A model generated the notes under the pieces. The model ran no database searches and was not told the origin of the DNA. It worked only from the letters and a program-made list of their open reading frames with translations. A stretch of 11,713 nucleotides of DNA from JAWLGW01 sp964569055 (GTDB taxonomy: Bacteria > Planctomycetota > J058). The stretch is from assembly GCA_964569055.1 (NCBI GenBank), contig CAZMSZ010000241.1, forward strand, positions 1 through 11,713, read 5' to 3'. The position numbers and the translations under genes were made by a program. Each line of letters starts with the position of its first letter. The first letter of the stretch is position 1. Positions 1 to 6,875 of this stretch are shown one piece after another.

Positions 1-1713
1 AGCATCGTCGGCGCCGGAGCGGAGGAGCGCGCTCCCACCCCCGACCCGCGCCCCGGCGATGGCGGGCGTCGCCTGCAGCACGGCGGCGCGCTGGCCCTCG
101 CGCTCCTCGCGGCGGCGCTGAGCTGGAGCGCCTCGCTGCACACGTCGGCCACCTTCGACGAGGTGGTCCACGTGGCGGACTCGGCGCGCGGGCTGCGGCT
201 GGGCGCGTTCGACCTCGAGCCCGAGCACCCGCCGCTCACCAAGCTGCTCTACGGGGCGGCGGTGATGGTCCAGGCCCCGCGCCTGCCGGCCGAGGAGCCG
301 CGCTGGCGACAGGGCTGGGGTCGGTACGACTACGCGCGCGCCTTCTACTGCGAGGTGGGCAACGACCCCGAGCGCCTCGCCCGCGCCAGCCGCGCGGTCG
401 GGGCGGCGTTCGTCGCGCTGCTGGTGCTGGTCACGTATGCCTTCACCCGGGGCGCGGCGGGCCCGCGCGCGGCGCTGTTCGCGGCCGCCCTGGTGGCGAC
501 GCTGCCCGACGTGCTCGCCCACGGGGGCGTGGCCTACAACGACCTCCCGCTGGCGCCGGCGCTGCTCCTCGCGGTGTGGGCGCTCGACGCGCTCGTCCGC
601 GCCCCGGGCCCCGGCCGCGGCGCCCTGGCCGGGCTCGCGGTGGCTGCCGCCGTGGGCGTGAAGCTGACCGCGGTCGTGCTGGCGCCGATCGCGCTCGCGC
701 TCGCGCTGGTCGAGCGGCGCTCGCGCCGGCGCGACCGCGCGTGGGCTCGGGCGCTGCTCGTCGGCGCGGCGGTCGCGCTGCTGGCGGGGTGGGCGCTGTT
801 GGCCGCGCTGTACCGCGACCTCTCGCTCGGCGAGCTGTGGCGGGCGATCGGCTGGACGTTCGCGCGCGCGCAGGGCGCAGCTCACGGCGAGGGCATGTTC
901 AACGCCTACCTCCTGGGCGAGCTCGGCCAGGAGGGGTGGCCGTGGTTCTACCCGCTCGCGCTCTTCCTCAAGACCCCGGTCGGGTTCCACCTCCTCGCCC
1001 TGACCGCGCTCGGGCTCGGCCTCGCGCGCCTGCGGGTCGACGGTCCATGGGCCGCGCTGCGCGGGCCGCTGCGTGCTCCCGCGCTCGCGGCGCTCGTGCT
1101 GGGCGCGGCCCTGGTCGCCTCGGGGCTGAACATCGGCTTTCGCCACGCCCTGCCGCTGCTGCCGCTCCTGTGCGTGCTCGTGGCGGTCGGCGTGGTGCGC
1201 GCCTGGGAGCGCGGCGCGCGCCCGGTCCGGGTCCTGGTAGCGGTCGCGGCGCTCGCGCACGGCGCCTCGACCGCGCGCGCCTACCCGGACTTCCTGGCCT
1301 ACACCAGCGAGTACGTGCCGGCCGAGCGCGGCTATAGCGCGATCGCCGACTCCAGCCTCGACTGGGGCCAGGGCCTGCTCGCGCTCCGTCGCTGGATGGC
1401 GGAGGTGCAGCTCGAGACCGTCGCGCTCGACTACTTCGGCTCGCTCCCGCCCGAGGCGTACGGGATCAGGTATCGACCCGAGCGCGCCGCGCCCTGGGCG
1501 CGCCCCGCGGCGCCGGGGCCCGAGCCGGAGTGGCTAGTCGTCTCGGCCACGTACTTCGTCGGGCTGTACACCCCTCCGCCGCTCCCCTACGCGCACCTCC
1601 GCGGCGTCGCGCCGGACCGGGTGCTCGCCGGCTCGCTGCTCGTGTTCCGCCGCGACCGGCTGAGGGCGCGCCCGGTCGAGCGGCCGGACGGGCCGCCCGC
1701 GCCCGGGCCTTGA
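1..1713 (+). CDS. PMT/ArnT-superfamily membrane glycosyltransferase (GT39/GT83-like), 5' end outside window
   Basis: This predicted polytopic membrane enzyme should transfer a sugar from a polyprenyl-phosphate carrier to a lipid or protein acceptor on the outer face of the inner membrane. The frame is open from base 1 with no ATG, GTG or TTG before GTG 163. Starting at that GTG would cut off the first hydrophobic helix (about residues 28-46 of the visible frame) and the acidic pair D53-E54, the DE motif of the first periplasmic loop, which ends just before it. I therefore call the gene truncated by the window edge, with 570 residues visible. Other family-like marks are EHPPL around residues 75-79, YNDLPLAP in the next loop, many Ala/Leu helices, RHALPLLPLL near residue 380 and SLDWGQGL near residue 452, which is typical of this superfamily in myxobacteria and planctomycetes. 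Acceptor and sugar cannot be deduced. It converges on the next gene with a 7-bp gap. Confidence 0.85.
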   Translation, partial: SIVGAGAEERAPTPDPRPGDGGRRLQHGGALALALLAAALSWSASLHTSATFDEVVHVADSARGLRLGAFDLEPEHPPLTKLLYGAAVMVQAPRLPAEEPRWRQGWGRYDYARAFYCEVGNDPERLARASRAVGAAFVALLVLVTYAFTRGAAGPRAALFAAALVATLPDVLAHGGVAYNDLPLAPALLLAVWALDALVRAPGPGRGALAGLAVAAAVGVKLTAVVLAPIALALALVERRSRRRDRAWARALLVGAAVALLAGWALLAALYRDLSLGELWRAIGWTFARAQGAAHGEGMFNAYLLGELGQEGWPWFYPLALFLKTPVGFHLLALTALGLGLARLRVDGPWAALRGPLRAPALAALVLGAALVASGLNIGFRHALPLLPLLCVLVAVGVVRAWERGARPVRVLVAVAALAHGASTARAYPDFLAYTSEYVPAERGYSAIADSSLDWGQGLLALRRWMAEVQLETVALDYFGSLPPEAYGIRYRPERAAPWARPAAPGPEPEWLVVSATYFVGLYTPPPLPYAHLRGVAPDRVLAGSLLVFRRDRLRARPVERPDGPPAPGP

Positions 1714-1720
1714 GCGCGAG

Positions 1721-2551
1721 CTACCGCGTGAGCTGCGCCTTGAAGGCGTGGTAGGCGCTGGAGTGGCGCACGTCGAGGTTGCGCACGTAGCGCCAGAAGC
1801 GCTGCCACAGCTCGACCTCGCTCACGCCGTACGCGCCGTGGTAGTTGCGGAGCGGGCCGGCGTACAGGCGCCAGAACGGCTCGGGTCCGTACGCCTCGAG
1901 CAGCCAGCCCACGAACGCGCCGGCGACGTCGTAGTCGCGGCGTGACATGCCGGCGCGCAGCGCCTCGGGGTCGAGGTCCTCGTCGAGCGAGAGGTCGAAG
2001 AAGGCGCGCGCGCGCAGCTTGACGGCGACGCCCGCGTCGGGTCCCCACAGCCGCTCGGTCAGGTAGACCGCGAGCCCCTCGTCGAGCGGGCGCCACGACG
2101 AGCCGGCGAGGTAGTGGACCAGCTCGTGGGTCGCGTCGCGCCGCGGCAGGTGCTCGGCCACCAGCGTGATCCCGTCGGCGTCGGCGTGGCAGCGGTCCCC
2201 CCCGCGGCCGGCGCCGCCCTCGAGCACGACCACGTCGATCCGACCGAGCGGCGGGAGGCTGCTCGGGCCGGCCGGGCAGGTGGGGCGGGGCTCGCCGAAC
2301 GGGCGGAAGTTCCCCGGGGCGGCGTACGGCCCGAGCACGGCCCGCAGCCGCTTGGCGGCCGCGCGCAGCTCGGCGAGCAGCGCGCCCTGCTGCTCGTCGC
2401 TCAGGCAGTCGCGCTCGATGAACAGGCGGAAGTCGGGCGCCTCCACCACGCGCACGCGCCTCGCGGCGGCGGCGTCGGGGGGGAGGTCGATCGCGGGGGC
2501 GGCGCAGGCGGCGAGCGCCAGCGCGAGCAGCGCGGAGCAGGCTCTCGTCAG
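1721..2551 (-). CDS. Predicted lipoprotein with gluzincin (HExxH...E) metallopeptidase motif, CTG start
   Basis: The 276-residue product begins MTRACSALLALALAAC: a short basic n-region, a hydrophobic core and a lipobox L13-A14-A15-C16, so it should be lipid-anchored in the envelope. The later GTG at 2455 would remove the whole signal peptide. No ATG, GTG or TTG lies in frame between 2455 and about 2640, so I chose CTG 2551-2549. It has GAGGAG 8 nt upstream and overlaps the phaR stop as CTGA. HELVH (H142, E143, H146) followed by DEGLAVYLTE, with E158 as the likely third zinc ligand, resembles the peptidase MA-like gluzincins. The rest, including a Trp/Tyr-rich C-terminal helix region, is not recognised and the substrate is unknown. 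It is the last gene of a phasin-phaR-lipoprotein group and is probably translated by coupling to phaR. The peptidase fold is moderately sure; activity is inferred only from the motif. Confidence 0.75.
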   Translation of the reverse strand: MTRACSALLALALAACAAPAIDLPPDAAAARRVRVVEAPDFRLFIERDCLSDEQQGALLAELRAAAKRLRAVLGPYAAPGNFRPFGEPRPTCPAGPSSLPPLGRIDVVVLEGGAGRGGDRCHADADGITLVAEHLPRRDATHELVHYLAGSSWRPLDEGLAVYLTERLWGPDAGVAVKLRARAFFDLSLDEDLDPEALRAGMSRRDYDVAGAFVGWLLEAYGPEPFWRLYAGPLRNYHGAYGVSEVELWQRFWRYVRNLDVRHSSAYHAFKAQLTR

Positions 2552-3165
2552 CCGGCGGGCTCCTCGACCGGGGCCGCGCTCCCCTTCTCGCGCGGCGCCG
2601 GCTCGGCGGGCGCGATGCCGAGCGCGTCGAGCTGGCGGGTCAGGGCCTCGACCCGCTGGCGCAGCGCCTCGACCTCGGCCTTGCTCGGGATGTGCAGGCT
2701 GGCCAGCACGTCCTCCACCCGCTTCTCGATCAGCTCGTCGAGCCGCTGCTTGAAGGACTGGCTGCGGGTCTTGATCTCGCTCTTGAGCTGGGCGGCCTCG
2801 CCCTCGGCCAGCTCGCCCTGGCGGACCAGCTCGTCGACGTTCTCGCTCAGCTTCTCCTCGTCGGAGAGGAACGTGGCGTCGAAGTGCTGCAGCACGTTCT
2901 TCCGCACGAAGTCGACCACCGAGGTCGACGAGCGCTGGATCAGGTTCATGAAGAACGACTTGGGGAGCGACCCCTCCTTGCGCTTCTCCTGCTCGAGCAG
3001 GATCTGCGAGAGGGTCACGTTGGTGAGGTCCTCCCCGGTCTGGTTCTCGACGACCTTGATGTCGTGGCCATCGCGCACCAGCTCCCCGATCTGCTCGAGG
3101 GTGATGTACCGCTTGTCCTCGGTGTCGTAGAGCTTCCGGTTGGAGTAGCGCTTGATCGTTCGCAT
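2548..3165 (-). CDS. phaR: PhaR-like polyhydroxyalkanoate synthesis regulator with phasin-like C-terminal half
   Basis: The protein has 205 residues. Residues 2-60 closely match the PHA-accumulation-regulator DNA-binding domain (PF07879 type): TIKRYSNRKLYDTEDKRYIT, then GHDIKVV, then TGEDLTNVTLSQILLEQE. In other bacteria PhaR represses phasin and PHA genes and is released by binding nascent polymer granules. The C-terminal half is a long predicted helix. LVRQGELAEGEAAQLKSE (113-130) and VLASLHIPSKAEVEALRQRV (153-172) read like the phasin/PhaF-type module (COG3937 style), so the protein looks like a DNA-binding head joined to a granule-associating coiled coil. A Pro/Ala/Glu tail (184-205) ends it. 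ATG 3165 is preceded by a G-run at usual SD distance. It follows the phasin-like gene by 62 bp, a natural target or partner. No PHA synthase is in the window, so the link to PHA is inferred from family; phaR is a family-level symbol. Confidence 0.85.
   Translation of the reverse strand: MRTIKRYSNRKLYDTEDKRYITLEQIGELVRDGHDIKVVENQTGEDLTNVTLSQILLEQEKRKEGSLPKSFFMNLIQRSSTSVVDFVRKNVLQHFDATFLSDEEKLSENVDELVRQGELAEGEAAQLKSEIKTRSQSFKQRLDELIEKRVEDVLASLHIPSKAEVEALRQRVEALTRQLDALGIAPAEPAPREKGSAAPVEEPAG
2549..2565 (-). promoter_or_regulatory. Shine-Dalgarno and CTG start overlapping the phaR stop
   Basis: On the minus strand GAGGAG (2565-2560) lies 8 nt before CTG (2551-2549), and this CTG shares two bases with the phaR TGA (2550-2548). 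The arrangement resembles the common ATGA coupling overlap but with CTG. Support comes from the lipoprotein signal peptide that is intact only if translation starts here. Confidence 0.55.
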
Positions 3166-3187
3166 GACGCCCCCCCGGGGCCGCCCA

Positions 3188-3217
3188 ACTATACAGGGCC
3201 GCGCCTGCGGAGGCGAA
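3188..3217 (-). promoter_or_regulatory. Candidate promoter of phaR
   Basis: On the minus strand TATAGT (3193-3188) is a good -10 hexamer in very GC-rich sequence, 22 nt before the phaR ATG. A weak -35 candidate TTCGCC (3217-3212) lies 18 bp further up. It sits between the phasin-like stop and phaR, so phaR may have its own transcript. The -35 is poor. Confidence 0.4.
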
Positions 3218-3227
3218 CGCGCCCGCG

Positions 3228-3632
3228 CTACCGGCCGCGCTCCTCGGCCAGGGCGGCCACGCGGACCTCGAGCGCGGCCACGGCCCGGCCCAGCTCGTCG
3301 ACGTCGCCGCGGCTCGGCAGCTTGAGCGTGCGCAGGACCCGCTCGATCGCCACGTCGAACCGGTCGACGGCCGCCGCGGGGATCGGGTCGGACGCGGACG
3401 CCTCGGCCGCGTCCGCTGCGGGCTGGGGCTCGGCCGAGGCGGGATCCGCCGCGGCCTCGCCCTCCTCGCCGGGCGCCGCGCGGCGCGGGCGCAGCACGCG
3501 CGCGATCTCCTCCTGGGCGAGCATCACGCCGCCCACCCCGGCCAGCGCGACCTTGTAGAGCAGGCCGCCCACCCCCGGGCCGGTGGCCTGCTGCTGCTCA
3601 CCCTCGGGTGCGTCCGGCGCCGGCTGGTCCAC
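3228..3632 (-). CDS. Small phasin-like / PHA-granule-associated protein
   Basis: The start is placed at GTG 3632-3630, because AGGAGG (3643-3638) lies 5 nt upstream; longer in-frame starts would run through the palindrome and promoter region and add a basic, unconserved-looking stretch. The 134-residue product has a hydrophobic Gly/Ala helix (LLYKVALAGVGGVMLAQEEI, 24-43), an Ala/Glu/Pro linker (51-88) and a C-terminal helix with VLRTLKLPSRGDVDELGRAV (99-118). The L-x-[IL]-PS-x-x-[DE]-V-[DE]-x-L pattern is typical of PhaF/PhaI-type phasins, which coat storage granules. The same pattern occurs in the downstream PhaR-like protein. It heads the minus-strand group, with phaR 62 bp downstream. A short, divergent phasin relative is the best reading; a non-PHA role is possible, as such pairs may occur without an obvious PHA synthase. 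Confidence 0.7.
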   Translation of the reverse strand: MDQPAPDAPEGEQQQATGPGVGGLLYKVALAGVGGVMLAQEEIARVLRPRRAAPGEEGEAAADPASAEPQPAADAAEASASDPIPAAAVDRFDVAIERVLRTLKLPSRGDVDELGRAVAALEVRVAALAEERGR

Positions 3633-3666
3633 GCGCTCCTCCTGCCCGCCGCGGGGCCTCTCCGCC

Positions 3667-3675
3667 ACGATAGCA
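3667..3675 (-). promoter_or_regulatory. Candidate extended -10 promoter of the phasin-like gene
   Basis: On the minus strand TGC-TATCGT (3675-3667) fits an extended -10 (TGn plus a TATAAT-like hexamer, 4 of 6 matches). It lies 34 nt upstream of the GTG start. The corresponding -35 region (about 3690-3696) falls inside the 21-bp palindrome, so a protein bound there should block this promoter. Confidence 0.4.
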
Positions 3676-3679
3676 CGCG

Positions 3680-3700
3680 CGCTGACGCGACGCGTCAGCG
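3680..3700. promoter_or_regulatory. Perfect 21-bp palindrome, candidate operator
   Basis: Arms CGCTGACGCG and CGCGTCAGCG are perfect 10-bp inverted repeats around a single central A (3690). It lies in the divergent intergenic region between the phasin-like gene (starts 3632, -) and the AGPS-like oxidase (starts 3748, +), and overlaps the predicted -35 of the former. Size and symmetry suit a dimeric regulator such as a TetR- or GntR-type protein. The regulator is not identified; PhaR is the only predicted DNA-binding protein nearby. The single-base centre makes an RNA hairpin less likely. Confidence 0.55.
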
Positions 3701-3747
3701 ACCGCGAGGCGGTGGCGCCGATCGGCGCGGCGTGCACAATCGGCCCC

Positions 3748-5367
3748 GTGACCTCGACCGCGACCGCGCCCACCGAGCGCCTCCTCGATCGGCTCCGCGC
3801 GGCGGTCGGCCCCGAGCGGGTCGACACCGGCGACCTCGTGCGCGAGGCCTACGGGCGCGACCTCGGCGCCCAGAGCCACCTGGCGTATGCGGCCGGCCTC
3901 GCGCCCGGGACGCCGGGGTTCGCGCCGCCCGACGCGGTGGTCCGCGCCCGCAGCGTCGCCGACGTGCAGGCCGTGCTGCGGGCCTGCCACGCCGAGGGGG
4001 TCCCCGTGATCCCGTGGGGCGCGGGCTCGGGCGTGAGCGGCGGTGTGCTCGCGGTGCGGGGCGGGGTCGCGCTCGACCTCAAGGGCCTCGATCGGATCCT
4101 GCACCTCGACCGCCGCTCGCTGACCGTGCGGGTCGAGGCGGGGCTCAACCTCCAGCTGCTCGAGGACGCGCTCGGCCGCGAGGGGCTGACCCTGGGCCAC
4201 CACCCCTCCTCGATCACCTGCAGCACGATCGGCGGCGCGCTCGCCGCGCGCGGCGCGGGGCAGCTCTCGACCCGCTACGGCAAGATCGAGGACATGGTGG
4301 TGTCGGTGGAGGTGGTCCTCGCCGACGGGACGCTGGTGCAGACGCCGGTCGTGCCGCGCGCCGCCACGGGCCCCGACTGGAACCAGCTGTTCGTGGGCTC
4401 GGAGGGGACGCTGGGCGTGATCGTGGCCCAGACGCTGCGGCTGCATCGCCTGCCCGAGCTGCGCCTGTTCCGCAGCTACGAGTTCGCCACGCTCTCCGCC
4501 GCGTTCGAGGGGATCCGCGAGGCGCTCCAGCGAGGCGCCCGGCCCGCGGCGGTCCGGCTGTACGACCCGCTCGACACCCTGATGGTGGCTCGCGCCAGCG
4601 ACGCGCCCCCCTTGCCTCCCGCGCCCGACCCGGAGGACGGGCCGCTCGCGGGCGAGTGGCCGCTGTCGGCGCTCTCGCTGCGGCGGCTGCGCGCGGCGCT
4701 CGCCGAGCGGCTGCCGGACCTCGGCCAGGAGGGGAAGCGCGCGCTGCTGGCGCGCCCCGCGCTCGCGAACCGGCTGACCGGCACGATCCCGGGCGTGGGC
4801 TGCTTGCTCGTGCTGACCTGCGAGGGCGACCCCGAGCTCGCGCGGGCGGAGGCCGCGGTGGTCGAGCGGGCCTGCCTGGCCGCGGGAGGCGAGCCGAGGG
4901 GGCCCGAGCCCGCCGAGCGCTGGTGGCGCAACCGGATCGCGGTCTCGTTCAAGCAGAGCGCGGTCTACGCGCTCGGCGGATTCGTCGACACCATGGAGGT
5001 CGCCACGACCTGGAGCCGGCTCGAGGAGCTCCACGAGCGGGTGCGCGAGGCGCTCGCGCCGCACGCCCTGGTCATGGCGCACTTCTCGCACGCCTACCCC
5101 GAGGGGTGCAGCATCTACTTCACGTTCGCCGCCCTGCAGGACGGGGCCGACTCCGCCCTCGAGCGCCACCGTCGCGCCTGGGAGGCAGGCCTCGCGGCGG
5201 TGGTGGCGTGCGGCGCGGCCGTGAGTCATCACCATGGGGTCGGGCTGCTCAAGGCCGAGGCCCTGAAGGCCGCCCACGGACCGCTCCACTCCGCGGTGTT
5301 CGTCCCCGTCAAGCGCGCGCTCGACCCGAGCGACGTGCTCAATCCCGGCAAGCTCGGCCTGCCCTGA
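3748..5367 (+). CDS. FAD-binding oxidase/transferase of the alkyldihydroxyacetonephosphate synthase (AGPS) type
   Basis: The 539-residue flavoprotein has an N-terminal FAD_binding_4 (VAO/PCMH) domain and an FAD-linked C-terminal domain. Seen are PWGAGSGVSGG (89-99), HHPSSITCSTIGGALAARGAG (151-171), RYGKIEDMVVSVEVVLADG (176-194), VGSEGTLGVIVAQTL (216-230), and C-terminally AHFSHAYPEGCSIYFTF (444-460) and the triple-His SHHHGVG (493-499), ending DPSDVLNPGKLG. The SHxY...YFTF and HHHG signatures point to AGPS, which swaps the acyl chain of acyl-DHAP for a fatty alcohol to make the ether bond of ether lipids; myxobacteria are known to make ether lipids by this type of enzyme. A relative acting as a D-lactate/glycolate-type oxidase is the main alternative. 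Start GTG 3748 is just before the conserved region; GTG 3712 is an alternative. No SD is evident, and a weak CACAAT at 3735-3740 could give a nearly leaderless mRNA. The next gene starts 4 bp after the stop. Confidence 0.8.
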   Translation: MTSTATAPTERLLDRLRAAVGPERVDTGDLVREAYGRDLGAQSHLAYAAGLAPGTPGFAPPDAVVRARSVADVQAVLRACHAEGVPVIPWGAGSGVSGGVLAVRGGVALDLKGLDRILHLDRRSLTVRVEAGLNLQLLEDALGREGLTLGHHPSSITCSTIGGALAARGAGQLSTRYGKIEDMVVSVEVVLADGTLVQTPVVPRAATGPDWNQLFVGSEGTLGVIVAQTLRLHRLPELRLFRSYEFATLSAAFEGIREALQRGARPAAVRLYDPLDTLMVARASDAPPLPPAPDPEDGPLAGEWPLSALSLRRLRAALAERLPDLGQEGKRALLARPALANRLTGTIPGVGCLLVLTCEGDPELARAEAAVVERACLAAGGEPRGPEPAERWWRNRIAVSFKQSAVYALGGFVDTMEVATTWSRLEELHERVREALAPHALVMAHFSHAYPEGCSIYFTFAALQDGADSALERHRRAWEAGLAAVVACGAAVSHHHGVGLLKAEALKAAHGPLHSAVFVPVKRALDPSDVLNPGKLGLP

Positions 5368-5371
5368 ACCC

Positions 5372-6583
5372 ATGATCATGATGCACCACCAGCGCCTCCG
5401 TTCCGCCCGGTTCTTGCCCGCGCTCGTCGCGGCCGCGCTCCCGCTCGCCGGGTGTGGGTCGGACCCCGAGCCCGCGTCAGAGCCCGAGGGCGCCTTGCTG
5501 GCCGCCGATCCCGTCGCGCCGGCCACGCCGGTCGCGGCGCCGGCGACCAGCCCCGAGCCGGCACCTGCCCACGCGCCGAGCGAACCGGCGGCCCCGGCGG
5601 GTCCGGTCACGATCAACATCCCGACCTTCCCGCGCGCCCTCCTGAGCGAGCTGCGGGAGGGCGACTTCGTGGAGGTCGTGCTCACGCGCGGCGGCGCGCT
5701 CCGCGGCGAGATCCGCAGCCTGCGCTCCCGGCTGCTCGTGATCACCAGCGACGCCGGCCGGCCCGGCGGCGGCGGGATCGTCACCGAGCACCGGCCCGAG
5801 GAGGTGACGGACATTCGCCTGCTCCACCGCGCCGGGGGGCTGGTGACGGCCAGCGAGAGCGGCCCGCGCAGCGAGGCCGAGAGCTGGCTGCCGGCCCACG
5901 CCGACGGCGAGGTCCTGGGGCGCGACGCGGCCGCGCTGTGGACCGGGCGCTTCGGCCCGAGCGCCACGCTGGTGGTGGTGCGCGAGCTGGACCTGCCGGC
6001 GCTCGCCTTCGCCGAGCGGACGCGGGGGCGGCCGTACTTCGCCTCTCGACCGACGCCGAGCTCGCTCGAGGCGGGGGACGAGGTCAAGCTCGTGGGGAGC
6101 GCGATCGGCTACGCGCGCGGCCTCGACGGCAAGGACTACGCGCTGGGCGAGGTCTACCTCTACCTCGTCCGGCGAGCCGGCCGCGTGTGGTGCATCCCGT
6201 CGCTGCAGCGGCTCCACACCAGCGACCTCGACCCGCAGAGCGTGGCCCGCTGGCTCGCGACCGAGCCCGCCACCCTGGTCGTGAGCCGCCCCGGCAACAC
6301 CGAGGAGGTGGTCCGCGTGACCCGCGTCGCCGCCGGCACGGCGCGCCTCTACCGCGACCACCTCGCCCTGACCCCGACCCGGCCCGCGCTCCGGCGCCTG
6401 CGCGCCAAGGGCGGCGAGGAGCTCGTCGAGGCGGAGCGACGCGTCCGCGCGCTGTACCGCGGCCTGGGCCTCACGGGCGAGGACGCGCTCGATCGGCCGC
6501 TCACCGTCACGTTCACGCTGCCGACCGCGGCCGAGGGCGTGCTCCACCTCCTCCCGTACACGCGCGAGATCGGGCTGGACTGA
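5372..6583 (+). CDS. Predicted lipoprotein of unknown function
   Basis: The 403-residue product has a basic n-region, a hydrophobic core (about 14-27) and a lipobox L25-A26-G27-C28, so it should be lipid-anchored in the envelope. An Ala/Pro/Glu-rich linker (29-78) follows. Then comes a small beta-rich segment, REGDFVEVVLTRGGALRGEI (95-114) plus SRLLVITSD, which by pattern resembles an Sm/SH3-like barrel. A second mixed region has VARWLATEPATLVVSR and LRRLRAKGGEELVEAERRV. I do not recognise the family and found no catalytic motif. ATG 5372 is one of three closely spaced in-frame ATGs (5372, 5378, 5381). There is no strong SD, so coupling to the AGPS-like gene 4 bp upstream is likely and the two probably form an operon. 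A role linked to that enzyme is only contextual. The 3' end is followed within 8 bp by a repeat array. Confidence 0.8.
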   Translation: MIMMHHQRLRSARFLPALVAAALPLAGCGSDPEPASEPEGALLAADPVAPATPVAAPATSPEPAPAHAPSEPAAPAGPVTINIPTFPRALLSELREGDFVEVVLTRGGALRGEIRSLRSRLLVITSDAGRPGGGGIVTEHRPEEVTDIRLLHRAGGLVTASESGPRSEAESWLPAHADGEVLGRDAAALWTGRFGPSATLVVVRELDLPALAFAERTRGRPYFASRPTPSSLEAGDEVKLVGSAIGYARGLDGKDYALGEVYLYLVRRAGRVWCIPSLQRLHTSDLDPQSVARWLATEPATLVVSRPGNTEEVVRVTRVAAGTARLYRDHLALTPTRPALRRLRAKGGEELVEAERRVRALYRGLGLTGEDALDRPLTVTFTLPTAAEGVLHLLPYTREIGLD

Positions 6584-6590
6584 GCTCGGA

Positions 6591-6708
6591 CGGATTCTTC
6601 GGCTGGTTCGGTGTGGGGGACCAGCGGTTGGCGGAGGGCGCCGAAGAATCCGAATGGGGCGGGGCTCCGATTCGCCAGCCTCCTTCCGGCCATGGTTTGG
6701 TGCTGTCG
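6591..6708. repeat. 119-bp family repeat, copy 1
   Basis: The unit opens with a perfect 13-bp inverted repeat: CGGATTCTTCGGC (6591-6603) and GCCGAAGAATCCG (6640-6652), with a 36-nt loop that contains a smaller CTGGT...ACCAG pair. It ends with CCATGGTTTGGTGCTGTCG. It differs from copy 2 by about six substitutions and one indel, and one base separates the two. Confidence 0.9.
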
Positions 6709-6709
6709 T

Positions 6710-6828
6710 CGGATTCTTCGGCTGGTTCGGTGTGGGGTGCCAGCGGTTGGTCGAGGGCGCCGAAGAATCCGAACGGGGGCGGGGCTCCGATTCGCCAGCC
6801 TCCTCCCGGCCATGGTTTGGTGCTGTCG
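6710..6828. repeat. 119-bp family repeat, copy 2
   Basis: This copy has the same perfect 13-bp arms (6710-6722 and 6759-6771). Here the inner pair is shortened to CTGG...CCAG because GA has become TG. It differs from copy 3 by about three substitutions near CCATGG and one extra G in a G-run. Its tail continues as CTTGAACAGCCACGCCTTGC into the spacer. Confidence 0.9.
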
Positions 6829-6875
6829 CTTGAACAGCCACGCCTTGCCGAGTGCTTGGTTGGTTCGGTTGGCCT

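Noticed and set aside
1690..1735. Possible terminator between the convergent glycosyltransferase and metallopeptidase genes
   Set aside because: Only short ambiguous GC pairings are present and there is no T-run, so no specific structure can be supported.
2114..3558. Plus-strand frames opposite phaR and the phasin-like gene
   Set aside because: They are mirror frames of genes with strong family motifs and contain only biased composition.
5371..5380. 10-bp palindrome CATGATCATG around the start of the lipoprotein gene at 5372
   Set aside because: It is short, arises from consecutive Met/Ile/Met codons, and lies 4 bp after the upstream stop where an operator is unlikely.
3598..6087. Very long antisense open frame (829 codons) opposite the AGPS-like and lipoprotein genes
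   Set aside because: It is low-complexity Arg/Ala/Gly/Pro sequence without domains, crosses two well-supported genes, and is an expected by-product of very high GC content.
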